Origin: an uncultured bacterium
Lineage (GTDB): Bacteria; Planctomycetota; Phycisphaerae; Phycisphaerales; SM1A02
NCBI GenBank assembly: GCA_903891095.1
Contig: CAITDI010000122.1
Location: forward strand, 1 to 60,430
Length of the DNA: 60,430 nt
Direction of reading: 5' to 3'
Each line of letters opens with the position of its first letter. Within the stretch, counting starts at the first letter, position 1. This document shows, piece by piece, positions 1 through 7,872 of this stretch. The position numbers were made by a program, and so were the translations under genes. Below the pieces are notes generated by a model. That model did no database searches. It saw nothing but the letters and a program-made list of their open reading frames with translations, and had not been told where the DNA came from.

Positions 1-386
1 GCCGGCGTCGCTCCGCTCCGCCGTCGAGCACGCCTTCCTCGTCGGTCGCTCCCACGCCCAGAGGTCTGTCGGATCCTCCCTTCGGTCGGATAGCGAATCC
101 CGTGTTGAGGCCGCGCTGCCGCGCGGGTGGAGTGTCGGCGTCCCGCACGGGGCGGCGGGGTGACAGGCGCGTGGGCCACGGCAGCCGCGGCCGCCCCATG
201 CGGTCCGCGCGTGCTCGCTCGCTCCTCGGGCGGCGTGGTTGCCGGCGTCGCTCCGCTCCGCCGTCGAGCACGCCTTCCTCGTCGGTCGCTCCCACGCCCA
301 GAGGTCTGTCGGATCCTCCCTTCGGTCGGATAGCGAATCCCGTGTTGAGGCCGCACTGCCGCGCGGGTGGAGTGTCGGCGTCCCGC
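1..386. repeat. Direct tandem repeat, 240-bp period (array cut by window edge)
   Basis: Bases 1-146 recur at 241-386 with a single visible mismatch (G at 115, A at 355), so the unit is 240 bp and at least 1.6 copies are present. The left end of the array lies outside the window. Open frames here are fragments of the repeat and do not look like protein. I see no terminal inverted repeats or transposase. The array ends about 25 bases before the tRNA-Glu promoter. Confidence 0.9.
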
Positions 387-412
387 GGGGTGCGTAGGGC
401 TCGGCAATACGC

Positions 413-441
413 TTGGACAGCGGCGGGGCGGTTGCTATACT
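413..441 (+). promoter_or_regulatory. Sigma-70-type promoter of tRNA-Glu
   Basis: A -35 hexamer TTGGAC (413-418) and a -10 hexamer TATACT (436-441) are separated by exactly 17 bases. Transcription would start near 448, about 50 bases upstream of the tRNA. This is one of the clearest consensus promoters in the window, as expected for a stable RNA gene. Confidence 0.75.
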
Positions 442-496
442 CCGACCCCTCAGCGCTCGGATCGGTGTGAGAGCCCCCGAGCAATCAAGCTGAATT

Positions 497-571
497 GGCC
501 CCATCGTCTAGCCCGGTTTAGGACATATCCCTCTCACGGATAGAACAGGGGTTCGAATCCCCTTGGGGTCA
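497..571 (+). tRNA. tRNA-Glu (anticodon CTC)
   Basis: The acceptor stem GGCCCCA (497-503) pairs with TGGGGTC (564-570), with A571 as discriminator. The anticodon stem TATCC/GGATA encloses loop CTCTCAC, giving anticodon CTC. The T arm is AGGGG-TTCGAAT-CCCCT (547-563). CCA is not encoded. The gene sits between its own promoter and terminator, so it is a single-gene transcription unit. Reading frames through it yield protein-like tails that are artefacts. Confidence 0.95.
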
Positions 572-579
572 CTTGAAGC

Positions 580-612
580 AGCCTCGGCATCCGCCGGGGC
601 TGTTTCGCTTTT
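580..612 (+). terminator. Rho-independent terminator of tRNA-Glu
   Basis: AGCCTCGGC (580-588) pairs with GCCGGGGCT (593-601) around loop ATCC, with one G-U pair. It is followed by GTTTCGCTTTT. It lies nine bases after the tRNA end. Confidence 0.75.
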
Positions 613-704
613 GGCGCGTGACCCTCGCGGGCTTGGGACTTGCGGTGATTCCCGCGCTGCAACTCTTGCGGGCAATCCGCCGATAGAGCGGCACAGGCCA
701 TCGC

Positions 705-1829
705 GTGAGCAGCTCCACCCGCATTTCCATCGAGATCCCCGGCAGCCCGACGAGCCTTGTCGTTGCGCGCGGTGCGATCGCTCGCCTGGCGGACACACTC
801 ACGGAGTCGCTGGTTTCGGTCAACGACCGGCGCGTGCTCCTCGTGGTGGATCGCAATGTCACTGCGCTCGGCGCGCGTGCGGCCGCCTCGCTTGCCGCGG
901 CGCATGCACACGTCTCCGCGATCCACCTCGACGCAACCGAGGCGCAGAAATCCCTCGCATCCGTCGACGCGATCTGGCATGCCGCCCTCGCGGCGCGGCT
1001 CGATCGTGGCGGGCTGATCATCGCTGTCGGCGGTGGACTTGTCGGCGATCTCGCGGGATTTGCCGCGGCGAGCTACTTGCGCGGAATCGACTTCGTCCAG
1101 GTCCCGACCACGCTGCTCGCGATGGTCGACGCAGCGATCGGCGGCAAGACCGGCATCAATCTCGCGATCCCAGGTGGCGGGCTTGGCAAGAACCTCGCGG
1201 GCGCCTTCTGGCAGCCCAAGGTCACGGTCGCCGACGCCGACGCGCTCGCGACGCTGCCGCCGCGCGAACTTCGCGCGGGGCTCGCCGAGTGCATCAAGCA
1301 CGCCGTCATCGCGGGCGAACCGCGATTTGCCGCGCTCGAGGCCGACGCCGAACGCCTCTGCGCGGGCGATGCCGCCGCGCTCGATCGGCTGATCCCGACT
1401 TCCGCGGCCGTGAAGGCGGAGATCGTCTCGCGCGATCCCTTCGAGCGCGGCGATCGTGCGAAGCTCAACCTCGGCCACACCTTCGGGCACGCGATCGAGA
1501 CCCTGCCCGGGCTCGATCTCCTGCACGGCGAGGCGGTCGCCATCGGCATGCACGCGGCCTGCCGTTGCGCTGTGGTCGATGGGCTCCTCGATTCGGCGAC
1601 ATCGGATCGCATCGTTCGCCTGATCGCGCGTTGCGGCCTTCCGACGACGCTTCCGCCCGGACGAGTCTCCGCCGAGGAGATCGTTCGCCGCATGGGTTTC
1701 GACAAGAAGGCCGAGGGCGGAAAGCTCCGCTTGGTCCTGCCGCGCGCGATCGGAACCGTGACGATCGAGCAGGGCGACCACGCCTCCGGAGTTGCCGCGG
1801 GAATCGCCGCGATCGGCGCCGGGCGCTGA
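705..1829 (+). CDS. aroB: 3-dehydroquinate synthase
   Basis: This enzyme converts 3-deoxy-D-arabino-heptulosonate 7-phosphate to 3-dehydroquinate, step two of the shikimate pathway, in the cytosol with NAD and a divalent metal. The 374-residue protein has the family length. The NAD-binding GGG-LVGDLAGFAA stretch, the VPTTLLAMVDAAIGGKTGIN segment, the metal ligand region E-C-I-K-H and the NLGHTFGHAIE motif with its metal-binding His residues are all readable. The start is GTG at 705; no nearer ATG fits the N-terminal beta strand. ParA-CBM48 follows 48 bases later on the same strand, so cotranscription is possible, although the pair has no obvious metabolic link. Confidence 0.96.
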   Translation: MSSSTRISIEIPGSPTSLVVARGAIARLADTLTESLVSVNDRRVLLVVDRNVTALGARAAASLAAAHAHVSAIHLDATEAQKSLASVDAIWHAALAARLDRGGLIIAVGGGLVGDLAGFAAASYLRGIDFVQVPTTLLAMVDAAIGGKTGINLAIPGGGLGKNLAGAFWQPKVTVADADALATLPPRELRAGLAECIKHAVIAGEPRFAALEADAERLCAGDAAALDRLIPTSAAVKAEIVSRDPFERGDRAKLNLGHTFGHAIETLPGLDLLHGEAVAIGMHAACRCAVVDGLLDSATSDRIVRLIARCGLPTTLPPGRVSAEEIVRRMGFDKKAEGGKLRLVLPRAIGTVTIEQGDHASGVAAGIAAIGAGR

Positions 1830-1850
1830 CCTGAAATAATTCCCGCAGGT

Positions 1851-1873
1851 CCCGATATCGCGCCGATATCGGG
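1851..1873. promoter_or_regulatory. Perfect inverted repeat at the start of the ParA-CBM48 gene
   Basis: CCCGATATCG (1851-1860) and CGATATCGGG (1864-1873) form a perfect 10-bp inverted repeat with spacer CGC, ending four bases before the ATG at 1878. Each arm also contains the palindrome CGATATCG. No good Shine-Dalgarno sequence is seen between the repeat and the ATG. It could be a protein operator or an RNA hairpin masking translation start. It does not match the classical parS sequence. Confidence 0.7.
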
Positions 1874-1877
1874 CGCC

Positions 1878-3290
1878 ATGCGCGTCGTAGCCATCGTCAA
1901 CCAGAAGGGCGGCTGTGGCAAGACCACCACCGCGGTCAATCTCGCTGCAGTCTTTGCGCGCGATGGCGTGCGGACTCTGCTCGTCGACATGGATCCGCAG
2001 TCGCATTGCGCTGCGGGCCTCGGCGTGCCGGACCAGCGCATCGAGCGCACGATCGCCGACGCGATGGTCGCCGACCATTCGCAGGCGCTCAGGCCCGAGG
2101 AATACCTCTGGGAGGTCGGCCGCAACCTGCATCTCGCGCCGTCCAACGTGAACCTCTCGCTGCTCGAGGCGCCAAACGGCCCGCTCGCGCAGCGCTTCGA
2201 TCGCGATCGCCGTCTCGCGCGCGTGCTCGGCGCGTGGCAGGACCGCTTCGACTGGTGCGTCATCGACTGCCCGCCGACGATCGGCCTGCTCACGTTCAAC
2301 GCGCTGCGCACTGCGGATCTCGTGCTGATTCCCGTCGAAACCGGCTTCTTCAGCCTCAAGGGCGCGGAGAAGCAGATCCAGACCATCGACGCCGTCGTGA
2401 GCCGTTTCGGTCGCGAGATCGCGTACCGGCTGCTGCCGACGATGGTCAACGAGCGCCGCGCGCTTTCGCGCGATGTGGTCGAGGCGCTTGGTCGCCGCTT
2501 CCCCGAAGCGCTTCTGCCGTTCTCGATTCGCGAGCACGAGGAACTGCGCGACGCGGCGAGCTACGGCCAGTCGATCACCGAGTTCGCGCCGGGCTCTGCG
2601 GCCGATGCCGATTTCAGCATGCTTGCGACCTGGCTGCGCGGCAACGCGCCGCTCCGCCGCGTGCTCGAGCAGTACGGCAGCGAGTCGTCGCTTGGCGGCG
2701 TGGCTCCGACGCCGCAGATCGAGACGTTCACGCCCTCCGCGATTTCGCCTGCGATGCATGCGGTTTCCGCGGTCGAGGCGCCGAATGCGCATCACGCCCA
2801 TCAGGCTCATCACGCTCATCACGCGCATCACAGCGACCAGCAGGACGCCGTGCAGCAGGCCCTGCAGCAGGTGCAGTCGCCTTCGGCAGGTGCCGATCGC
2901 ACGGCGGATCTCGTCTCGCGCGTTCGTGCGATGACCGACAAGGCTCGCCAGGTCTCGACGGTTGGCGGCGGCTTCGGTCCGCGCGCGCAGCGCGACGGCG
3001 TCGTCGTCTTCTCGCTGCCGTTCTCGCGGCACGCGACGTCGGTCGTCGGCGACTTCAACCAGTGGGATCCCAACGCCACGCCGTTCATCGAGAGCGCCGA
3101 CCAGCGTCGTCTTGAGGCGACCGTGCTGCTCTCCGCCGGAACGCACGCGTATCGCATCGTGGTGAACGGCGAGGAAGTCCTCGACGGTTTCAACGAGCTT
3201 CGCGACGAGTCGATCCATGCGAATCTCGTCGTCGTGCCCGCGCAGCGCGAGGAACATGCAGGCGCAATGCCCGCAGAGGATCGCCGCTGA
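1878..3290 (+). CDS. ParA/MinD-type ATPase fused to a C-terminal glycogen-binding (CBM48) domain
   Basis: Residues 1-250 are a ParA/Soj-like P-loop ATPase. The deviant Walker A KGGCGKTTT is near residue 11, a DMDPQSH switch near 38, and the Walker B segment VIDCPP near 128. Such ATPases position plasmids, chromosomes or protein complexes. A low-complexity linker follows, with a His-rich run (about residues 304-318). The final 80 residues (about 375-455) carry the GDFNQWD motif and aromatic beta-sandwich pattern of CBM48/AMPK-beta glycogen-binding domains. This fusion is unlike ordinary ParA, and no parB lies nearby. The stop overlaps the next start (TGATG). I infer, without proof, an ATPase that positions something relative to a glucan or glycogen. 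Confidence 0.85.
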   Translation: MRVVAIVNQKGGCGKTTTAVNLAAVFARDGVRTLLVDMDPQSHCAAGLGVPDQRIERTIADAMVADHSQALRPEEYLWEVGRNLHLAPSNVNLSLLEAPNGPLAQRFDRDRRLARVLGAWQDRFDWCVIDCPPTIGLLTFNALRTADLVLIPVETGFFSLKGAEKQIQTIDAVVSRFGREIAYRLLPTMVNERRALSRDVVEALGRRFPEALLPFSIREHEELRDAASYGQSITEFAPGSAADADFSMLATWLRGNAPLRRVLEQYGSESSLGGVAPTPQIETFTPSAISPAMHAVSAVEAPNAHHAHQAHHAHHAHHSDQQDAVQQALQQVQSPSAGADRTADLVSRVRAMTDKARQVSTVGGGFGPRAQRDGVVVFSLPFSRHATSVVGDFNQWDPNATPFIESADQRRLEATVLLSAGTHAYRIVVNGEEVLDGFNELRDESIHANLVVVPAQREEHAGAMPAEDRR

Positions 3291-4762
3291 TGTCCGTGGC
3301 GACGAACTCGGGCTTTGTGTCGGATGCATGGTTGCCGCGCCGCAGGACGCTTGTCCTCGTCGGGCATCTTCCGCACGCTGGTGGCACGTGGTTGTCGCAG
3401 TTCGCCGACCGTGAGGCCGTCGACTTCGGTCCGGTTTGCCTGCTTCGTCCGAGCGAGGAGGGAACGCAGATCAGCGTCTATCGCGCGAAACGTGGCGCGG
3501 TGACGCTGGGCTCGTACCCGTCGGTCGAGGCCGCGCTCAACGACATCGCGCACAGCGTCGCGCGGTGGATGATCGTCGCGCGCACTCCGTCGCAGGTCGA
3601 GATCCCCGAAGGCTTGGACGACATCGTCGTGCTGACCGCTGCCCATCAGGCGGCGGTGTACCAGGCCGTGTTGCTCGTCGTGCGCTGTCTCGACGCGCTC
3701 TCAAACCGGCCCGCGCCGCGACCGAGAGTCTCCGTGGTCGTGCTCGGCGCGACCGCCGAAGAGCACGCGGTCGTCGCGGCAAGCATCGCCGACTCCATCG
3801 GCCCGCCGAACGCTGCGCTGATCGACGTGCGTCGATCCGTGCAGCGAGTGGGGCCTGTGCAGCACCTCGAAGGAGATGCTGCAGGCACCGTGCATTCGCT
3901 CGCAAAGCTCTTCAAGTCCCTCGATGAAGTCGAGGCCGGTCCGCGTTCGCCAGCGGACTCGCCCTCGCCCTCGACTTCGCCCTCGACCTCGCCCTTCAAG
4001 GCTGAATCCATGCCAGAACCCAGGCTCAACCGGTTTGAATCGAACGCGAGCCGCCAGGCTCCTTCCGCAGGTTTTTCCGCGCCCGCCGCGCCTTCGGCGC
4101 ATGTCGGTTCGCCGGCGCATCCGCCGCGCCGCGACGAGGGACCGCTGCCGTTCCCGCCGATCGAGCCTGCGCCCACGCGCGCCGGCAGGGGCACTGAGCC
4201 CGTGCGCACGCCGCCTTCAACCGTCCCGCCGTCCTCGGCCGTTGAGCCGCGCGACGACGCGTGGGCGCGTCGCACCATCGAGTCTGCGTCGGAAACGATC
4301 CGCGCCGCCGGCGCGGCGAGTCCCGCTTCGACGCGCGATGCGTACTACGCGTCGAGCGTCTCGGGTCCGTCCGCGCGCACGCCGAACGCGAAGCTCGTCG
4401 ATCCCGCACAGGCAGAAATCGAGTCCCTGAGCGAGCATCTTTCGGGCCTCGAGAAGATCCCGCATGTGCCGCCGCGCTGCGAGCGCATCGAGCTCGCGGT
4501 CTCCGCCGACGGACGCCTTCATGTCGCGTGCCGCGTCGAGGACATGCTCATGCTGCAGCGCGCACGCGTCTGGGTTCGCGAGAACGGCGCGCTGCTTTGC
4601 CGCGCCTTTCCGTCGATCCGCGGTGCGGAGGACTTTGCCGTGCACGTCTTCGTGCGCAGCCTCGCCGACGCGCAGCCGGTCGATGGCGCGGATGTGCATC
4701 TCGCGCAACTCGTCGAGATCCAGGGTCGCCGCGGCTGGCTGGTGCAGCAGCTCGCGTTCTGA
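3290..4762 (+). CDS. Unknown protein coupled to ParA-CBM48; possible degenerate P-loop N-terminus
   Basis: The gene starts within the stop codon of the ParA fusion, so translation is coupled. The 490-residue product has three parts. An alpha/beta N-terminal region (about 1-210) contains GHLPHAGGTW where a ParA-like Walker A would lie, without a catalytic GKT. A long Pro/Ser/Ala-rich linker (about 211-370) includes a Ser-Pro-Ser-Thr repeat. A compact C-terminal domain (about 385-490) is rich in Arg and Val strands. There is no signal peptide or membrane segment. I do not recognise the family. It may be a catalytically dead partner of the ATPase, by analogy with other paired ParA-like systems. 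Confidence 0.7.
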   Translation: MSVATNSGFVSDAWLPRRRTLVLVGHLPHAGGTWLSQFADREAVDFGPVCLLRPSEEGTQISVYRAKRGAVTLGSYPSVEAALNDIAHSVARWMIVARTPSQVEIPEGLDDIVVLTAAHQAAVYQAVLLVVRCLDALSNRPAPRPRVSVVVLGATAEEHAVVAASIADSIGPPNAALIDVRRSVQRVGPVQHLEGDAAGTVHSLAKLFKSLDEVEAGPRSPADSPSPSTSPSTSPFKAESMPEPRLNRFESNASRQAPSAGFSAPAAPSAHVGSPAHPPRRDEGPLPFPPIEPAPTRAGRGTEPVRTPPSTVPPSSAVEPRDDAWARRTIESASETIRAAGAASPASTRDAYYASSVSGPSARTPNAKLVDPAQAEIESLSEHLSGLEKIPHVPPRCERIELAVSADGRLHVACRVEDMLMLQRARVWVRENGALLCRAFPSIRGAEDFAVHVFVRSLADAQPVDGADVHLAQLVEIQGRRGWLVQQLAF

Positions 4763-4783
4763 TTCAAGTTGTTCGCCAGCCGG

Positions 4784-5833
4784 CTAGGACGGCAACGACG
4801 CATCGAGCACACGCGCGAGGTTCGCGTGGGTGTATCCGTCGACGGTGCCGCCGAGCGCCGAAAAACCCGCGTTTTCCAGCCCTTCCAGCAGGCGCGCGTA
4901 CTCCGCTGGCGACTGGATCTCGAGCGGAAGCTGCTCGCGTCCGAAGCCGCCGTCGAGGTCGCTGCCGAGTCCCACGCGCGACGCGCCCACGATGCGTGCG
5001 ATGTGCATCGAGTGCGCGACGCAGTCGGCGAGCGTCGCGCGTCGCTCGTGCGCGAGGAATCGACCGTAGAGATTCAGTCCGATCCATCCGTCGCGGTCGC
5101 GGATCGCTGCGATCTGCGCATCGGTGATGTGCCGCTCGCTGTCGGGCAGCAGGGCGGCTGCGTTCGAATGCGACGCGATCACGCGCGCGTTGCTCGTGGC
5201 GAGCAGTTCGTCGAACGCCGCGCGCGAGAGATGCGACGCGTCGTGCAGGATTCCGCTGGCGTCGAGCGACTCCACCATGCGTCGGCCGATCGGCGTGAGT
5301 CCGCCGGCGCGCGCGTTGCCGCCGGAATAGCGGCTTCCGTGCGCCCAGCTCATCCCGACCACGCGGAGTCCGCGCGCGTGCCACCACGCGACCTCGTCGG
5401 GCGACCTGATCGGGTCGGCGCATTCCATGAGGATCACGATGCCGAGCGGGCCTTCGCCCGCGAGTGCGCGCGCCAGATCGCGACGCGTGCGCACGATGGC
5501 GATCTCGCCCGCGCGTTCCATCGCCTCATACCACTCGAGCTGCGCGAGTCCCGCGCGATGCGCGCCTTCGAGGTCGTCCGAGTCGCGGTACGCCACGGCC
5601 TCGGTCGCGGGATTTCCGCCGCACTCCGTGAAGATGGCGCCCAACGCCACCCGCACGCCACCCTCGCGCAGCGCGGGCAGCGTCAGCGCGTGCGGCGCCG
5701 TCGCAGGAACCGTCGCGCGCATGTCGCGCCCGTTGAGGCCGAGGTACGCGAGGTCGAGATGGCCGTCGATCCAGCGCAGGCCGCGTGCGGTCGCGTGAGT
5801 TACGGGCTGAAACGGAGTCGGTTGGGAAGCCAT
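4784..5833 (-). CDS. Membrane dipeptidase (peptidase family M19)
   Basis: The 349-residue protein is a metal-dependent dipeptidase of the renal dipeptidase family. The metal motif DGHLD near the N-terminus (usually DGHND), the HDASHLS and IASHSNA segments and the GSDLDGG motif near the C-terminus match the family. The usual bridging glutamate is hard to assign by eye. An upstream in-frame extension exists, but the Met at 5833 starts just before the conserved domain and gives normal length. There is no clear signal peptide, so it is probably cytosolic. It is divergent from the DUF2752 gene, with a 73-base shared promoter region, and convergent with the gene ending at 4762. Confidence 0.88.
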   Translation of the reverse strand: MASQPTPFQPVTHATARGLRWIDGHLDLAYLGLNGRDMRATVPATAPHALTLPALREGGVRVALGAIFTECGGNPATEAVAYRDSDDLEGAHRAGLAQLEWYEAMERAGEIAIVRTRRDLARALAGEGPLGIVILMECADPIRSPDEVAWWHARGLRVVGMSWAHGSRYSGGNARAGGLTPIGRRMVESLDASGILHDASHLSRAAFDELLATSNARVIASHSNAAALLPDSERHITDAQIAAIRDRDGWIGLNLYGRFLAHERRATLADCVAHSMHIARIVGASRVGLGSDLDGGFGREQLPLEIQSPAEYARLLEGLENAGFSALGGTVDGYTHANLARVLDASLPS

Positions 5834-5906
5834 GGGATCGGAAAGGTACGTGACGGCGCTTCGCAGCGGGTGTTTGCGCGCCGCGGCGCGGATACGCTGT
5901 CCTTCC

Positions 5907-6410
5907 GTGTCCGAACTGCCCCACATCCCGCCGCTTGCACAAGCCCCGGTCGTGCCGATCCCGATGCTCGCGACCGGCGAGGTCCTGCGTCGGCGGATGG
6001 CTGCGCTGGTGGTGTTCGGCTGCACTTCCGCGCTCCTCGGACTGGCGTGGTGGCTGAACCCATCGCCGAAGGGTTTCGGGACGCATCAGGCGCTTGGGCT
6101 TCCGCCGTGTTCGTGGCCGGAGCGCTTCGGGGTACCATGTCCCGCTTGTGGAATGACCACGTCCTTCGCGTACGCGTCGAAGGGCCGACTTCTTGAGAGC
6201 TTCGCGACGCAGCCGATGGGCTGCCTCCTCGCGATCGCCTGTGGGATGGCGCTGGTCGGATCCGCGTGGACGCTGGTGACGGGCCGCACCGTATGGCCCG
6301 TGTACGAGCGTCTCTGGAACGCGCGCGCTGCGTGGCTGATCGGCCTCGTTGCGCTCCTCGCTTGGGGCTACAAGGTCGCGGTCATGCGCGACTGGATAGG
6401 TTTCGGTTGA
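5907..6410 (+). CDS. DUF2752 membrane protein
   Basis: The 167-residue product has three hydrophobic segments and the DUF2752 signature, a CPxCGMTTS motif followed by a short loop and a second membrane helix. The function of the family is unknown; the two cysteines suggest metal or redox chemistry at the membrane. GTG at 5907 is chosen because the residues upstream are Arg-rich and unlike the family. Its stop overlaps the ATG of the following lipoprotein gene, so the two are probably cotranslated. Confidence 0.82.
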   Translation: MSELPHIPPLAQAPVVPIPMLATGEVLRRRMAALVVFGCTSALLGLAWWLNPSPKGFGTHQALGLPPCSWPERFGVPCPACGMTTSFAYASKGRLLESFATQPMGCLLAIACGMALVGSAWTLVTGRTVWPVYERLWNARAAWLIGLVALLAWGYKVAVMRDWIGFG

Positions 6411-7102
6411 TGATGCAGACTCGAACGATCCAATCTCCACGCCTGACCGCCATGCTTCGCGCATCGGCGATGGTCGCGTGCGCCGGTCTCCTGTTCGCGT
6501 CGAGCGGCTGCATCGCCGGTCTCGTCGGCGCCCTCGGCCAGCAGATCGACCGCGGCAAGAAGCTCGACGTTCCCGCGCAGTACGACGGGCTCGAGGACAA
6601 GACCTGCGCCGTGATCGTGAACGCCGACTACGCGACGCTCGTCGAGCATCCGCAGGTCGTCGGCAACATCACTGCGAACGTCGCCTTCCGCATCCACCAG
6701 TACGTGAAGGGCGCGACGGTGCTTGCGCCGGCCACCGTGCTCGACTGGCAGTACCGCACGCCGCAGTGGCGCGCGCTTCCGTACGGCGAGATCGCGAAGG
6801 AACTGGGCGTCGATCGCCTCGTGCACATCGATCTCTACGAGTACCGGCTGAATCCGACGGGCAACAGCTATCTTTGGGACGGCGTCGCCGGCGCGAATCT
6901 CGGCGTCGTCGAGGCCGATGGCCTGGCGCCCGACGAGTTCGTGTTCTCGACCAACATCGTCGTCAAGTTCCCCGACAAGGAAGGCGTCGGCCGCGAGTCC
7001 GCCCAGCGCACCGACATCGAGCGCGGCGTGCTGACGCTCTTCGTGCAGCGCGCGTCGTGGCTGTTCTTCGAGCACATCGAGGACAAGTATCCGAACAAGT
7101 GA
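6410..7102 (+). CDS. Lipoprotein of unknown function (first of a pair)
   Basis: A basic N-terminus, hydrophobic stretch and lipobox ending FASSGC (about residue 30) predict an exported lipoprotein. The 230-residue product then has a mixed alpha/beta body including a GVDRLVHIDLYEY stretch. The start ATG overlaps the stop of the DUF2752 gene. The next gene also encodes a lipoprotein of similar size and pattern (short linker, KKxxV strand, two-domain body), suggesting distant paralogues. I do not recognise the family. Confidence 0.8.
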   Translation: MMQTRTIQSPRLTAMLRASAMVACAGLLFASSGCIAGLVGALGQQIDRGKKLDVPAQYDGLEDKTCAVIVNADYATLVEHPQVVGNITANVAFRIHQYVKGATVLAPATVLDWQYRTPQWRALPYGEIAKELGVDRLVHIDLYEYRLNPTGNSYLWDGVAGANLGVVEADGLAPDEFVFSTNIVVKFPDKEGVGRESAQRTDIERGVLTLFVQRASWLFFEHIEDKYPNK

Positions 7103-7163
7103 CGCGTTCCGTCGCCGCGACTTCTTCGCTCCTGTGATTTCCAGCGTTTCGAGCACCAGCACC

Positions 7164-7868
7164 ATGTCTTCAAGCCATTCTTCCAGCATCGTCGCGCGCG
7201 CAGCATTGGTTGCGGCGTCGGCGTGCGTTTGCGCGGTCCTGTCGTCGTGCAACATCGTCACGCCCGTCGCCTACGCGATCAACGGTCCCGGCAAGATCGA
7301 CGCCGAGTACACGCTGCCGAACAAGAAGACGGTCGTCTTCATCGACGATCCGAAGAACATCCTGCCCCGCACCGCCCTCCGCACGGCGATCGGCGACGCG
7401 GTCTCGTTCGACCTGATGCAGCGCGAACTGCTGACATCGACGGTCGCCACGCGCGACGCGATCGCAGTGGCCCGCACGTCGAGCGGCGGCAACTCGGCCA
7501 AGCTGGCGTCGGTCGAATCGATCGCGCACTCGCTCGACTGCAGCCAGGTGATCTACGTGCGTCCCACGACGTTCGACCTCGCCGGCCGCAGCGATACGCA
7601 GGGCCTTCGTCCCACCGCGGTCGTGCGCGTGAAGGTGATGGACATCGACCTGCAGCAGCGCACATTCCCGGCGTCGGAGATCCTGCCGGAAGGCCGCGAG
7701 GTCACGGCGACGATCCGCGAGAGCGATCCCGAGATCCTCCGCACGCGCGCCGGACGCGCGCAGCTCGAGGAGCAGCTCGCCAAGAAGCTCGCCGTCGAGA
7801 TCGCGCAGCTCTTCTACGAGCACGACCGCATCAATCTCGGCGAGAACCTCGGCACGCGGAAGAAGTGA
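7164..7868 (+). CDS. Lipoprotein of unknown function (second of a pair)
   Basis: The product begins with a Ser-rich basic segment, a hydrophobic Ala/Val stretch and a lipobox ending AVLSSC. A mature domain of about 200 residues follows, with a DDPKNILPRTALR segment and a QVIYVRPT strand. It resembles the preceding lipoprotein in layout only. An in-frame GTG lies at 7134, but ATG 7164 gives the shorter, typical signal peptide. It probably belongs to the same operon as 5907-7102, with 61 bases separating the two lipoprotein genes. Function unknown. Confidence 0.8.
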   Translation: MSSSHSSSIVARAALVAASACVCAVLSSCNIVTPVAYAINGPGKIDAEYTLPNKKTVVFIDDPKNILPRTALRTAIGDAVSFDLMQRELLTSTVATRDAIAVARTSSGGNSAKLASVESIAHSLDCSQVIYVRPTTFDLAGRSDTQGLRPTAVVRVKVMDIDLQQRTFPASEILPEGREVTATIRESDPEILRTRAGRAQLEEQLAKKLAVEIAQLFYEHDRINLGENLGTRKK

Positions 7869-7872
7869 TCCG

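Noticed and set aside
508-798. Minus-strand reading frame over tRNA-Glu giving a plausible-looking peptide tail
   Set aside because: It comes from translating the tRNA; a common artefact. The same applies to frames across tRNA-Gln (43293-43363).
1851-1873. Classical chromosomal parS site next to parA
   Set aside because: Sequence does not match TGTTTCACGTGAAACA, and there is no parB gene nearby.
534-3329. Very long minus-strand open frame opposite aroB and the ParA fusion
   Set aside because: Long Arg/Asp/Ala-rich open frames opposite high-GC genes are expected by codon bias; it shows no motifs while the plus-strand genes do. The same holds for the long frames opposite dapF (12220-16032), mfd (33358-36630) and the RND gene (50318-53587).
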